From Deltaproteobacteria bacterium (GTDB lineage Bacteria > Desulfobacterota > Desulfobacteria > Desulfobacterales > Desulfatibacillaceae), in NCBI GenBank assembly GCA_016235345.1, contig JACRLG010000020.1, positions 1 to 64,000 on the forward strand: a stretch of DNA of 64,000 nt, given 5' to 3'. The notes below the pieces were generated by a model. The model saw only the letters and a program-made list of their open reading frames with translations, ran no database searches and was not told the origin of the DNA. Made by a program: the position numbers and the translations under genes. The stretch's first letter is position 1. Every line of letters begins with the position of its first letter. This document shows positions 14,741 to 22,324 of this stretch, piece after piece.

Positions 14741-15286
14741 ATGCCGGGTAAACTTTTCAGCGCGGAAGAAAGCGCCGGTCACGGCCATTTCATGGGCATG
14801 GCCATCAAACTCGCCGAAGAGGCGCTCGACCGGGGGGAGTTTCCGGTGGGCTGCGTACTGGTGCACGAAGGGCGCGTCGTGGCGGACGGACGCCGGGACG
14901 GCACCTCCTCCTGCCTTGCCAACGAGGTAGACCACGCCGAAATGGTGGCTCTTCGCAAGGTGGAGCCTCTTCTTGCACGAGGCCATGTTACAGCACCCGG
15001 TATTATCTGCTATTCCACCCTTGAACCCTGCCTTATGTGCTATGCATCGCTTCTGATTCACGGAATCACGAGAATGGTGTATGCTTACGAAGATGCAATG
15101 GGCGGCGGATGCGCCTGTGACCTCACGGTTCTGCCTCCTCTTTACAGCGGCATCAGCCCCGTGATCGCGCAGGGTGTCATGAGGCGCGAAAGCCTTGCCC
15201 TGTTTCAAAAATTCTGGTCGGACGAAAAAAATTCCTATCTTAAAGACTCCTTCCTGTGCCGCTACACCATGAATTTGCCACACTGA
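14741..15286 (+). CDS. Cytidine/deoxycytidylate deaminase-family protein
   Basis: 181 aa zinc-dependent deaminase. The catalytic HAE (in EVDHAEMVALRK, about residue 67) and the zinc-binding PCLMC (in TLEPCLMCYASLL) are present; GEFPVGCVLVHEG is the usual N-terminal strand. Closest in shape to tRNA adenosine deaminase or guanine deaminase types, but the C-terminal third differs from TadA, so the substrate is left open. Third gene of the small operon starting at 13564. Confidence 0.85.
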   Translation: MPGKLFSAEESAGHGHFMGMAIKLAEEALDRGEFPVGCVLVHEGRVVADGRRDGTSSCLANEVDHAEMVALRKVEPLLARGHVTAPGIICYSTLEPCLMCYASLLIHGITRMVYAYEDAMGGGCACDLTVLPPLYSGISPVIAQGVMRRESLALFQKFWSDEKNSYLKDSFLCRYTMNLPH

Positions 15287-15471
15287 CCCTGATGTCGATT
15301 TTCCCCTTTGGTGAAAATTTCAAAACTGCATCATTCCGTTCAAAAAGCTCTCACGGAAGTTTCGGATGACAAGCCGCCACAATCGGGCCTTTGTTTCATC
15401 CTGAAAATGCGCCGAATGGCGGGCGGGTTCCAATTCAATACACATCGTGCAATTCGAATTAGATTCCATTC

Positions 15472-15595
15472 ATTACGGGGAGAAGGGTTTAGTTCCATTT
15501 TTCAAACTCCAGAACCGTTGGAGGAAGATTGCAGTATTTCTCCCTTCGGCCAGATTCTTTTAAAAAATGGAAAAAAACCATGCCCCGCTTAATAT
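15472..15595 (+). repeat. Interspersed hairpin repeat, family B copy 1
   Basis: It begins ATTACGGGGAGAAGGGTTT and ends ACCATGCCCCGCTTAATAT, arms that pair imperfectly. Shared internal blocks are GCAGTATTTCTCCC, GGCCAGATTC and a TTC...GGAA mini-hairpin; a CTCC...GGAG hairpin lies in the first half. Two further copies are at 42003 and 44841. It lies 185 bp after the deaminase gene and about 84 bp before the promoter of the regulator gene. Confidence 0.8.
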
Positions 15596-15678
15596 CGACT
15601 CGGATTTTTCCATTTCAGTCAGGCTTACGAAATTACCGTTTTATTTCCAAACAATGATTGAAAATTGTTGATTTACTG

Positions 15679-15707
15679 TTGACAATTCATTGCCGCAACG
15701 ATTAATA
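15679..15707 (+). promoter_or_regulatory. Probable sigma-70 promoter of the MucR-like gene
   Basis: TTGACA (15679-15684) is followed after 17 nt by TTAATA (15702-15707). Transcription would start about 65 nt before the ATG at 15781. Confidence 0.6.
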
Positions 15708-15780
15708 ATATATGGATGAAATGTTTTTCCCGGTTAATCTTATGTTCGGCAAACACATCATACTAGAAAGGAACCTTCCG

Positions 15781-16293
15781 ATGGCGAAGACCCTCACTGA
15801 AATGGCTGCGGAAATCATTGCGGCAAAGGCGGCCCGCTCCGACATGAACCAGGACGCCCTTAACGACGCCCTTAACGCCACTTTCAACGCCCTTGCGCAA
15901 CTGCGGAACAAGGAAGAATCCCAGGATCAGACCGAAACCGTTTCAGACGCCTCCGACGAGGAGATGGACGCCCTGGTGGAACTGCGCAAGACCCCCAAGC
16001 GCTCCATCCGCAAGAACAAGGTGATCTGCCTGGAATGCGGCCAGGAGTTCAAGCAGCTCACCAACGGGCATCTCAAGGAACATGGCCTGACCACCAAGGA
16101 ATACCGCAAGAAGTGGGGCTTCACCGCCCGCCAGCCCCTAAGCTCCCAGAATCTTTCCGCCAAGCGCAGGAAGAGCGCCGAGGAGCGCGGCCTGGGCGAA
16201 AAGCTCAAGCTGGCCCGCCAGCAGAAGGCGGCAAACGCGGAATCCACCGGGAAAAAAGGCGGCAGGAAAAAGGCCTCCAAAAAATCCGAGTGA
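15781..16293 (+). CDS. MucR/Ros-family zinc-finger transcriptional regulator
   Basis: 170 aa. The C2H2-like finger of the Ros/MucR group is visible at about residues 84-111: ICLECGQEFKQLTNGHLKEH, followed by GLTTKEYRKKWGF, which contacts DNA. Here the finger ligands would be two Cys and two His. The N-terminal third is acidic and helical, as in MucR where it drives oligomerisation; the C-terminal tail is very Lys-rich (GGRKKASKKSE). AAAGGA precedes the ATG at 15781. Regulators of this group act globally on exopolysaccharide and virulence genes in alphaproteobacteria; targets here are unknown. A strong terminator follows. Confidence 0.85.
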   Translation: MAKTLTEMAAEIIAAKAARSDMNQDALNDALNATFNALAQLRNKEESQDQTETVSDASDEEMDALVELRKTPKRSIRKNKVICLECGQEFKQLTNGHLKEHGLTTKEYRKKWGFTARQPLSSQNLSAKRRKSAEERGLGEKLKLARQQKAANAESTGKKGGRKKASKKSE

Positions 16294-16320
16294 TCCGGGT
16301 TTCAGCAGATCAATAGATCA

Positions 16321-16357
16321 AAAAACCTGTCCGGGGCTTCCCGGACAGGTTTTTTAC
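16321..16357 (+). terminator. Rho-independent terminator of the MucR-like gene
   Basis: The perfect 9-bp stem CCTGTCCGG/CCGGACAGG has a 6-nt loop and is followed by seven T. An A run on the left side makes it usable in both directions. Confidence 0.9.
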
Positions 16358-16415
16358 TGCGCTCCAATTGTCCGCATCGTTGACAGAAAACGGGTATTTA
16401 AGGTATTAACGCGCC

Positions 16416-16679
16416 ATGCAGGAATTATCGCAATACACCTTCAAGAATGAGGAGCCCTCCTGGTACGACAGGCCGAGGATTCTTGTGGGCCTGGTCCTGG
16501 CGCTCTCGTTCCTGTTTCATTTTTCCATTCTGGGTCTTCTTGCAAGCCTCTACACCAAGCCCGATTACCGGTCCATCTGGTGGGTTCCGACCCTTTTGGG
16601 CATTTTGAGCCTGACGCTTGTGGTGCGCCTCTGCCTTCATCTCTACCGGAATCATCTCCCCAAATCCATCGACAGTTAA
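16416..16679 (+). CDS. Small two-helix inner-membrane protein
   Basis: 87 aa. Two hydrophobic segments can span the membrane: about residues 22-46 (ILVGLVLALSFLFHFSILGL) and about 55-76 (WVPTLLGILSLTLVVRLCLH). A short polar N-terminus contains WYDRP. No family recognised. No clear ribosome-binding site is visible, but hydrophobic pattern and codon use look coding. Convergent with the SDR gene. Confidence 0.55.
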   Translation: MQELSQYTFKNEEPSWYDRPRILVGLVLALSFLFHFSILGLLASLYTKPDYRSIWWVPTLLGILSLTLVVRLCLHLYRNHLPKSIDS

Positions 16680-16739
16680 CTCACTGACTTTGCTGTGCGG
16701 GCGTTCGTGAGAAACGACCCTTGCCAGCCCCTTGGGCGG

Positions 16740-17582
16740 CTATTTCCCCAAAACGCTTTCGCCCGGCTGTACCACGCCTTTCGGCACGGGCAGCGTTCTT
16801 TCGCCTCCCAGGATATAGCCTCCGGCCAGCACCAGCGTCCCGCCGGTCATGAACGGCGCGTCATTTACAAGGAAGCGCACCGCACCCGTTACGTCGTCAA
16901 GGCCTCCCGTGCGGTTCAAAAGGGTGTGATCGAGTATCGCCCGCCTTTCATCCTCGGTCAGAATATCCCATCCCCTGGTTTCGGGACCGTGGCGGGTATC
17001 AAAAAAACCCAGCATGATCTCGTTGACCCGAACTTCCGGCGCTCCCATCCTGGCCCATGTGCGGGTGAGAACCGAAATCCCCGCGTTGGCGGAGGAATAC
17101 CCCTCCGCGAATACCGGGGCCGCCGGGCCGCTGCGCCCCACTATTCCCGCGATGGACGAGACGTTCACGACACAGGCGTTTTCGCTTTTCCTCAAATGCG
17201 GAAGCGCAGCCTCGAAGGCCCACCGTTTGGCCCGAAGCGTTGTGGCGAACTCCAGGTCCCACTGCTCCTCGGTGTAGGGGCCGTGGACAGCGGGCCAGCC
17301 GCCTCGCTCGATGTTGTTGACGAGAACGTTGAGCCCCCCGAAACGCCTTGCAACGGAGTCCACTGTTTCCGCTATTTTTGCGGTCTCCCTCAGATCGGCC
17401 CGAAGGATGAGGAAGTCGTCCGTAACCGCCTTCAGGTCCCGTTCGAGGGCAGGAAGGAAACTTTCCCAGTCGTGCCAGATAACGGCCACCTTCGCGCCGC
17501 TCCGGGCCAGATCGAGCGCAATAGCCTTGCCCACGCCTTTTACGCCCCCAAGCACAAGGGCTCTTCCGCCTTGCATCTCCAT
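16740..17582 (-). CDS. SDR-family oxidoreductase with altered active site
   Basis: 280 aa short-chain dehydrogenase/reductase fold. The nucleotide-binding loop is GGVKGVGKAIA near residue 12, DLR follows the third strand, and the NNAG motif is changed to NNIE. The catalytic Ser (VNVSSIAG) and Tyr (GYSSANAG) are present, but the YxxxK lysine is replaced by Asn. Its C-terminal part (GAVRFLVNDAPFMTGGTLVLAGG) is FabG-like. With the lysine gone, catalysis may be weak or absent, or the cofactor ribose is bound another way. A GAGGG sits 9 nt before the ATG. No operon partner. Confidence 0.82.
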   Translation of the reverse strand: MEMQGGRALVLGGVKGVGKAIALDLARSGAKVAVIWHDWESFLPALERDLKAVTDDFLILRADLRETAKIAETVDSVARRFGGLNVLVNNIERGGWPAVHGPYTEEQWDLEFATTLRAKRWAFEAALPHLRKSENACVVNVSSIAGIVGRSGPAAPVFAEGYSSANAGISVLTRTWARMGAPEVRVNEIMLGFFDTRHGPETRGWDILTEDERRAILDHTLLNRTGGLDDVTGAVRFLVNDAPFMTGGTLVLAGGYILGGERTLPVPKGVVQPGESVLGK

Positions 17583-17729
17583 AAACCGAAGCCCTCTATT
17601 AGGTTGACTTTATTCGGCAATTCGTGAGAGTCGGAGGATATTTCAAAAGGCTATCCCATATGGCTCGTTCAGTCAATGCCGGAAGGCCCGGCAAGGTCTT
17701 AAAAGCGCGGCGCGAAACAAAAAATCACC

Positions 17730-17758
17730 TTGACAAACCCCCGGTCCGATGGTTAATA
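17730..17758 (+). promoter_or_regulatory. Probable sigma-70 promoter for aprBA
   Basis: TTGACA (17730-17735), a 17-nt spacer and TTAATA (17753-17758). If used, it gives a leader of about 360 nt before aprB. Confidence 0.55.
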
Positions 17759-18127
17759 GGGCTTTCTAGTTTTTCTGAATAGGTATTCAGTAAGCGTTAT
17801 TAATTGAATGAACGTTGTTACGCGGCGGTAATGCCCGCGTTTTGATAGGACAGACCCATAAAAATTCTGGTCGGCGCCCATCCTGGCGGCCCAAAGCGGC
17901 TGGCGGGTTTCGTGAGTCAGCCAATAGGCTCATGGCGGATTTGACAGGGATTTCAAAAGGGTTTGTCCAAGGTTTTCGACCCCGGCGGGTATGCAGGCCC
18001 GCATGGGAAGGATGCGTATTTCAGGAATTTTCGTGTTGAAGGCGGGTGGGGCAACCTCCGCCGGAAGCATAACCAACAGCCGTAGCGAGCTATTGCGCGC
18101 GGCGAAAACCTCAAGGAGGAAGACCGT
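17759..18127 (+). other. Long hairpin-rich leader of aprBA
   Basis: No gene is visible in this stretch. Short stems can form: CTGAAT/ATTCAG near 17774, ACGCGG/CCGCGT near 17819, GCGGG/CCCGC near 17978 and GGCGG/CCGCC near 18041. The aprB ribosome-binding site is AAGGAGG just before the ATG. The leader could carry RNA-level control or mRNA stability elements for this highly expressed gene; no known riboswitch class is recognised. Confidence 0.4.
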
Positions 18128-18565
18128 ATGCCGAGTTTTGTCATTTATGAAAAATGCGACGGGTGCAAGGGCGGCGACAAGACCGCGTGCATGTACATCT
18201 GCCCCAACGACCTCATGGTGCTTGATCCCACCGCCATGAAGGCCTACAATCAGGAGCCCGATCAGTGCTGGGAATGCTTCTCCTGCGTAAAGATCTGCCC
18301 CCAGCAGGCCATCGAAGTTCGCGGCTATGTCGATTTCGTGCCCATGGGCTCCAACATCATGCCCCTTATGAGCTCCGAAGACGTGCTGTGGACCTGCAAG
18401 TTCAGAAACGGTCTCGTCAAGAGGTTCAAGTTCCCCATCCGCACCACCCCTGAAGGCCAGGCCAACGCCTATGCATCCCTCGTGGGCAAGGACATCGAAT
18501 CCCAGCTTCTTTCCAACGAAGAGGCCGAGGGTTACGCCATTCCCCGCCCCAAGGCACTGGTGTAA
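18128..18565 (+). CDS. aprB: Adenylylsulfate reductase beta subunit
   Basis: 145 aa iron-sulfur subunit of APS reductase, which reduces adenosine 5'-phosphosulfate to sulfite and AMP in the cytoplasm. It carries two [4Fe-4S] clusters: CDGCKGGDKTACMYICP (Cys10, 13, 21, 25) and CWECFSCVKICPQQAIEV (about residues 47-57). The C-terminal ~60 residues wrap around AprA. AAGGAGG precedes the ATG. Electrons are expected from the Qmo complex encoded downstream. Gene order aprB-aprA is the usual one. Confidence 0.98.
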   Translation: MPSFVIYEKCDGCKGGDKTACMYICPNDLMVLDPTAMKAYNQEPDQCWECFSCVKICPQQAIEVRGYVDFVPMGSNIMPLMSSEDVLWTCKFRNGLVKRFKFPIRTTPEGQANAYASLVGKDIESQLLSNEEAEGYAIPRPKALV

Positions 18566-18655
18566 CGAGAGCGTGGCCGCCTTGGCGGCTTTCGGTTAAA
18601 AAGGTAAAAGACACCATTTTATATAGATTTCCCTGCGAACGAGGAGGATTACGCT

Positions 18656-20626
18656 ATGGCTATTCCGAACAAACCCCTTGGCGAGCTCAAGGCTGACATC
18701 AATCCGGCTGTTGAAGAGCGCGAAGTGGACGTTCTCATCGTCGGCGGCGGCATGGCCGCCTGCGGCTCCGCTTTTGAAGTAAAAAAATGGAGCAAGGATC
18801 TCAAGGTTCTTCTTATCGACAAGGCCGCTCTCGAGCGCTCCGGCGCAGTGGCCCAGGGCCTTTCCGCCATCAACACCTACATCGGCGAAAACGCTCCCGA
18901 CGACTACGTCCGCATGGTCCGCAACGACCTTATGGGCCTTGTTCGCGAAGACCTCATTTTCGACCTGGGCTGCCACGTTGACGACTCCGTCCATCTTTTC
19001 GAAGAATGGGGCCTCCCGGTCTGGAAAAAAGACGAAGCCGGCAAGAACCTGGACGGCAACAAGGGCCGCAAGATGGGCACCTTGAAGTCCGGCGCCAAGC
19101 CCGTCCGCACGGGCAAGTGGCAGATCATGATCAACGGCGAGTCCTACAAGCGCATCGTGTCCGAAGCCGCCAAGCTGGCCCTCGGCATGGACAACATCCT
19201 TGAGCGCGTTTTCATCGTCGAGCTTCTGCTTGACAAGAACGTCGAAAACCAAGTTGCAGGCGCTGTGGGCTTCTCCGTCCGCGAAAACAAAGTGTACATC
19301 ATCAAGGCCAAGACCATGATGGTTGCATGCGGCGGCGCGGTCAACATCTACATGCCGCGTTCACAGTACGAAGGCAAGGGCCGCGCATGGTACCCCGTGT
19401 GGAACTCCGGCTCCACCTACTATCTGTGCGCCAAGGTGGGTGCGGAACTTTCCATGATGGAAAACCGTTTCACCCCGGCTCGCTTCAAGGACGGTTACGG
19501 CCCCGTGGGCGCGTGGTTCCTCCTGTTCAAGGCCAAGACCTTGAACGGCTTGGGCGAAAACTTCGCGGCCTCCGATGCAGCCAAGGCGGAGCTTGCCAAG
19601 TTTGCTCCCTACGGCACCGCAGCGGTCACCCCCACCTGTCTGCGTAACCACCTCATGCTGTTCGAAATGAAGGCTGGCCGTGGCCCCATCATGATGGACA
19701 CCGTCACCGCCCTGGCCGATCTCGGCAAGACCATGGACAAGAAAGAGCTCAAGCATCTGGAAGCAGAAGCCTGGGAAGACTTCCTGGACATGACCTGCGG
19801 ACAGGCCAACCTGTGGTGCGCCCAGGACTGCGAGCCCGAGAAGAAGAACTCCGAAGTCATGCCCACCGAACCTTACCTTCTGGGTTCCCACTCCGGTTGC
19901 TGCGGCCTGTGGGTCTCCGGTCCGGACTTCGACTGGGTCCCCGCTTCCTACAAGTGGGGCGACAAGGGCAAAGTGTACAACCGCATGACCACCGTCAAGG
20001 GTCTTTTCACCTCCGGTGACGGCGTCGGCTGCTCCGGCCACAAGTTCTCCTCCGGCTCCCATGCCGAAGGCCGCATGGCCATCAAGCAGTGCGTGCGTTA
20101 CGCCTTTGATCATGCCGATTTCAAGCCCGAACTGGCCCTGACCAAGGAAGAGATCGTCGACCTGGTTTACAAGCCGGTCAAGCTGTACAACCAGTTCTGC
20201 GGCTACACCACCGCCCAGGACATCAACCCCAACTACATCAAGCCCGCCGGCATGGCCATGCGGCTGATGAAGGCCACCAACGAATACGGCGGCGGCTGGG
20301 CCACCTATTACCAGACCTCCTCCAAGGCCCTTGAGATCGTCATGGGTCTTCTGGAAGGAATGCGGGAAGACGCCGAGAAGATGGGCGCCGGCGACCTGCA
20401 CGAACTCATGAGGGCCTGGGAAATGATCCACCGCATCTGGACCGTCGAGGCTCATCTTCGTCACATCCAGTTCCGTAAGGAAACCCGCTACCCCGGCTTC
20501 TACTATCAGGCCGACTATCCGGGCCAGGATGACGCCAACTGGTTCTGCTTCGTCAATTCCAAGTTCGATCCCAAGGCCAAAGCATGGGATACCTTCAAGA
20601 AGGAATACATCAAGCTCATCCCGTAA
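18656..20626 (+). CDS. aprA: Adenylylsulfate reductase alpha subunit
   Basis: 656 aa FAD subunit of APS reductase of the succinate dehydrogenase/fumarate reductase flavoprotein family. The FAD-binding motif is DVLIVGGGMAACGSAFEV near residue 25; GDGVGCSGHKFSSGSHAEGR near residue 457 is a signature of AprA. Length matches the dissimilatory enzyme. GAGGAGG lies before the ATG. Codon choice is strongly biased (AAC, AAG, CTG, TTC, GGC), as expected for one of the most abundant proteins in a sulfate reducer. A short GCCGCC/GGCGGC hairpin lies in the 90-nt gap after aprB. Confidence 0.99.
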   Translation: MAIPNKPLGELKADINPAVEEREVDVLIVGGGMAACGSAFEVKKWSKDLKVLLIDKAALERSGAVAQGLSAINTYIGENAPDDYVRMVRNDLMGLVREDLIFDLGCHVDDSVHLFEEWGLPVWKKDEAGKNLDGNKGRKMGTLKSGAKPVRTGKWQIMINGESYKRIVSEAAKLALGMDNILERVFIVELLLDKNVENQVAGAVGFSVRENKVYIIKAKTMMVACGGAVNIYMPRSQYEGKGRAWYPVWNSGSTYYLCAKVGAELSMMENRFTPARFKDGYGPVGAWFLLFKAKTLNGLGENFAASDAAKAELAKFAPYGTAAVTPTCLRNHLMLFEMKAGRGPIMMDTVTALADLGKTMDKKELKHLEAEAWEDFLDMTCGQANLWCAQDCEPEKKNSEVMPTEPYLLGSHSGCCGLWVSGPDFDWVPASYKWGDKGKVYNRMTTVKGLFTSGDGVGCSGHKFSSGSHAEGRMAIKQCVRYAFDHADFKPELALTKEEIVDLVYKPVKLYNQFCGYTTAQDINPNYIKPAGMAMRLMKATNEYGGGWATYYQTSSKALEIVMGLLEGMREDAEKMGAGDLHELMRAWEMIHRIWTVEAHLRHIQFRKETRYPGFYYQADYPGQDDANWFCFVNSKFDPKAKAWDTFKKEYIKLIP

Positions 20627-20664
20627 CATCGGGGTGCGTTACGGCGTAAGGCCTTCATAGCAAG

Positions 20665-20702
20665 CCTCCAGGCGCCGTCAAAAGCGCCTGGAGGTTTTTA
20701 TT
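20665..20702 (+). terminator. Rho-independent terminator of aprBA
   Basis: The 11-bp perfect stem CCTCCAGGCGC/GCGCCTGGAGG is followed by TTTTTATT. It separates aprBA from qmoABC as transcription units. Confidence 0.92.
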
Positions 20703-21035
20703 GATGGAGCTTGAAAAATATCGGTCAAACATGCGCAACATGATGTGGCGTCTATTTTCTATACCCACACCATGCAGGCATTTTGGAAACATCACCGAAT
20801 TTTTTTAAGGCGACATCCCCATTGAAGTTTGCGTGAATGGTCCGCTTTGCGCTTGGCACATGCCTTCCGGGCATGGGCGGGAACAAAAATCGATAGAGCG
20901 CACGAAAGACGTGTGCAAGGCGCAAAGCGGACCTTTTGCGGGACCGGGCAAAAGGTTTTACATTTTTCCAGCAAGGCATACGGCGCGGTTCCAGCGGGAT
21001 CGCGCCGTAATGCTATAGGCGGATGGAGGAATTCC
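20703..21035 (+). other. qmoABC leader with consecutive hairpins
   Basis: No gene seen. A long stem pairs 20839-20860 (GGTCCGCTTTGCGC...) with 20912-20933 (...GCGCAAAGCGGACC), about 20 of 22 positions. It is followed by CCTTTTGC/GGCAAAAGG (20932-20955) and CGGCGCG/CGCGCCG (20981-21007). GGAGGA lies 7 nt before the qmoA ATG. The AT-rich part 20700-20770 probably holds the promoter, but no confident -35/-10 pair was found. Confidence 0.5.
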
Positions 21036-22310
21036 ATGTCACACCACAACGAAGCGGCGAGCGCAGGCATCCTGGTTGTGGGAGGCGGCATCAGCGGACT
21101 CACTGCGGCCCTGGAAGCCGCCGAAGTCGGCCACGATGTCATCCTGGTGGAGAGCCAGCCTTCCCTTGGTGGGCGCGTGTCCCAGCTCAACCAGTATTTT
21201 CCCAAGCTCTGCCCGCCCACCTGCGGGCTTGAGATCAATTTCCGGCGGATAAAGGACAATCCCAGGATCAAGGTTTTAACCATGTCCAGCGTGTCCGGCG
21301 TTTCCGGCGAACCTGGCGCTTACACCGTAACGGTGAAAACGGCTCCCAGGTATGTGAACGAAAACTGCACCTGCTGCGGCGATTGCGCCAAGGCGTGCCT
21401 GACCGAAGTTTCCAACGATTTCAATTTCGGCATGGATTGCACAAAGGCCGCCTATCTGCCGCACCCCATGGCCTTTCCCCAGCGCTACGTGATCAGCCCC
21501 AAGCTCATCGGCACCGAAGACGCCAAGCGCGTCGCGGACGCCTGCCAGTACAACGCGGTTGATCTGGCCATGCAGGAAACCACCCGGGAAATCAAGGTGG
21601 GCTCCATTATCTGGGCCACCGGCTGGAAGCCTTACGACGCCAAAAAAATCGACAACTTGGGTTTTGGCCAGTACGACAACATCGTCACCAACATGATGAT
21701 GGAGCGCATGGCCTCGGAATCCGGACCCACGGCGGGCAAAATTGTCCGCCCCTCGGACGGCACGGGTCCCGAAAGCGTCATTTTCGTGCAGTGCGCGGGC
21801 TCCCGCGACCGCAACCACCTTCCCTACTGCTCCTACATCTGCTGCATGGCCTCCCTAAAGCAGGCCACGTACATCCGCGAGCAGTATCCGGACGCCAAAA
21901 TCACCATTTTCTATATCGACATGCGCGCGCCCGGCAACCGTTACGAGAAATTCTACAAGAAGATAAAGGCTGACAAGAACGTCTTCTTCGTAAAGGGCAA
22001 GGTTGCCGAGGTCTGCGAGGATCCGGCCACCAAAGACATTGTTGTGACGGCTGAAAACGCTGTTACGGGCGAGAAGATCAGGGAATCCGCCCAGCTCGTG
22101 GTCCTGGCCACCGGCATGCAGCCAACCGCCTCGGAATGCGCTCCCCCAGCTTCCGTGTGCGTTTCCGAGGAAGGGTTCATCGTCAACGATTTCGCCCGGG
22201 GTGGAATGTTTGCTGCGGGATGCGCGGCCAAACCCGCCGACGTGGTGTCGTCCAACCAGAACGCCACCGGCATGGCTTTGAAGGCCATTCAGACCCTGGC
22301 GAAGGCGTAG
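21036..22310 (+). CDS. qmoA: Quinone-interacting membrane-bound oxidoreductase subunit A
   Basis: 424 aa soluble flavoprotein of the HdrA type, part of the Qmo complex that links the menaquinone pool to APS reductase. The FAD-binding motif is ILVVGGGISGLTAALEAAE (residues 12-30). The cluster-binding segment NCTCCGDCAKAC lies at about residues 110-121, and CPPTCGLE near residue 59 is another conserved Cys pair. The chosen ATG at 21036 has GGAGGAATTCC upstream; a longer frame reading into the leader hairpins is not real. Ends in TAG, 14 nt before qmoB. Confidence 0.97.
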   Translation: MSHHNEAASAGILVVGGGISGLTAALEAAEVGHDVILVESQPSLGGRVSQLNQYFPKLCPPTCGLEINFRRIKDNPRIKVLTMSSVSGVSGEPGAYTVTVKTAPRYVNENCTCCGDCAKACLTEVSNDFNFGMDCTKAAYLPHPMAFPQRYVISPKLIGTEDAKRVADACQYNAVDLAMQETTREIKVGSIIWATGWKPYDAKKIDNLGFGQYDNIVTNMMMERMASESGPTAGKIVRPSDGTGPESVIFVQCAGSRDRNHLPYCSYICCMASLKQATYIREQYPDAKITIFYIDMRAPGNRYEKFYKKIKADKNVFFVKGKVAEVCEDPATKDIVVTAENAVTGEKIRESAQLVVLATGMQPTASECAPPASVCVSEEGFIVNDFARGGMFAAGCAAKPADVVSSNQNATGMALKAIQTLAKA

Positions 22311-22324
22311 AGGAGGGAAACCCC

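Larger units (their letters stand above)
15287..15780. other. 494-bp intergenic region before the MucR-like gene
   Basis: AT-rich noncoding DNA that contains family B copy 1 (15472-15595) and a likely sigma-70 promoter (15679-15707). A 94-codon plus-strand frame from 15308 runs through the repeat and is not believable as a gene. Confidence 0.6.

Noticed and set aside
20829-21035. An N-terminal extension of qmoA through the leader
   Set aside because: The extension reads through the hairpins; the ATG at 21036 has GGAGGA and begins the known QmoA N-terminus.
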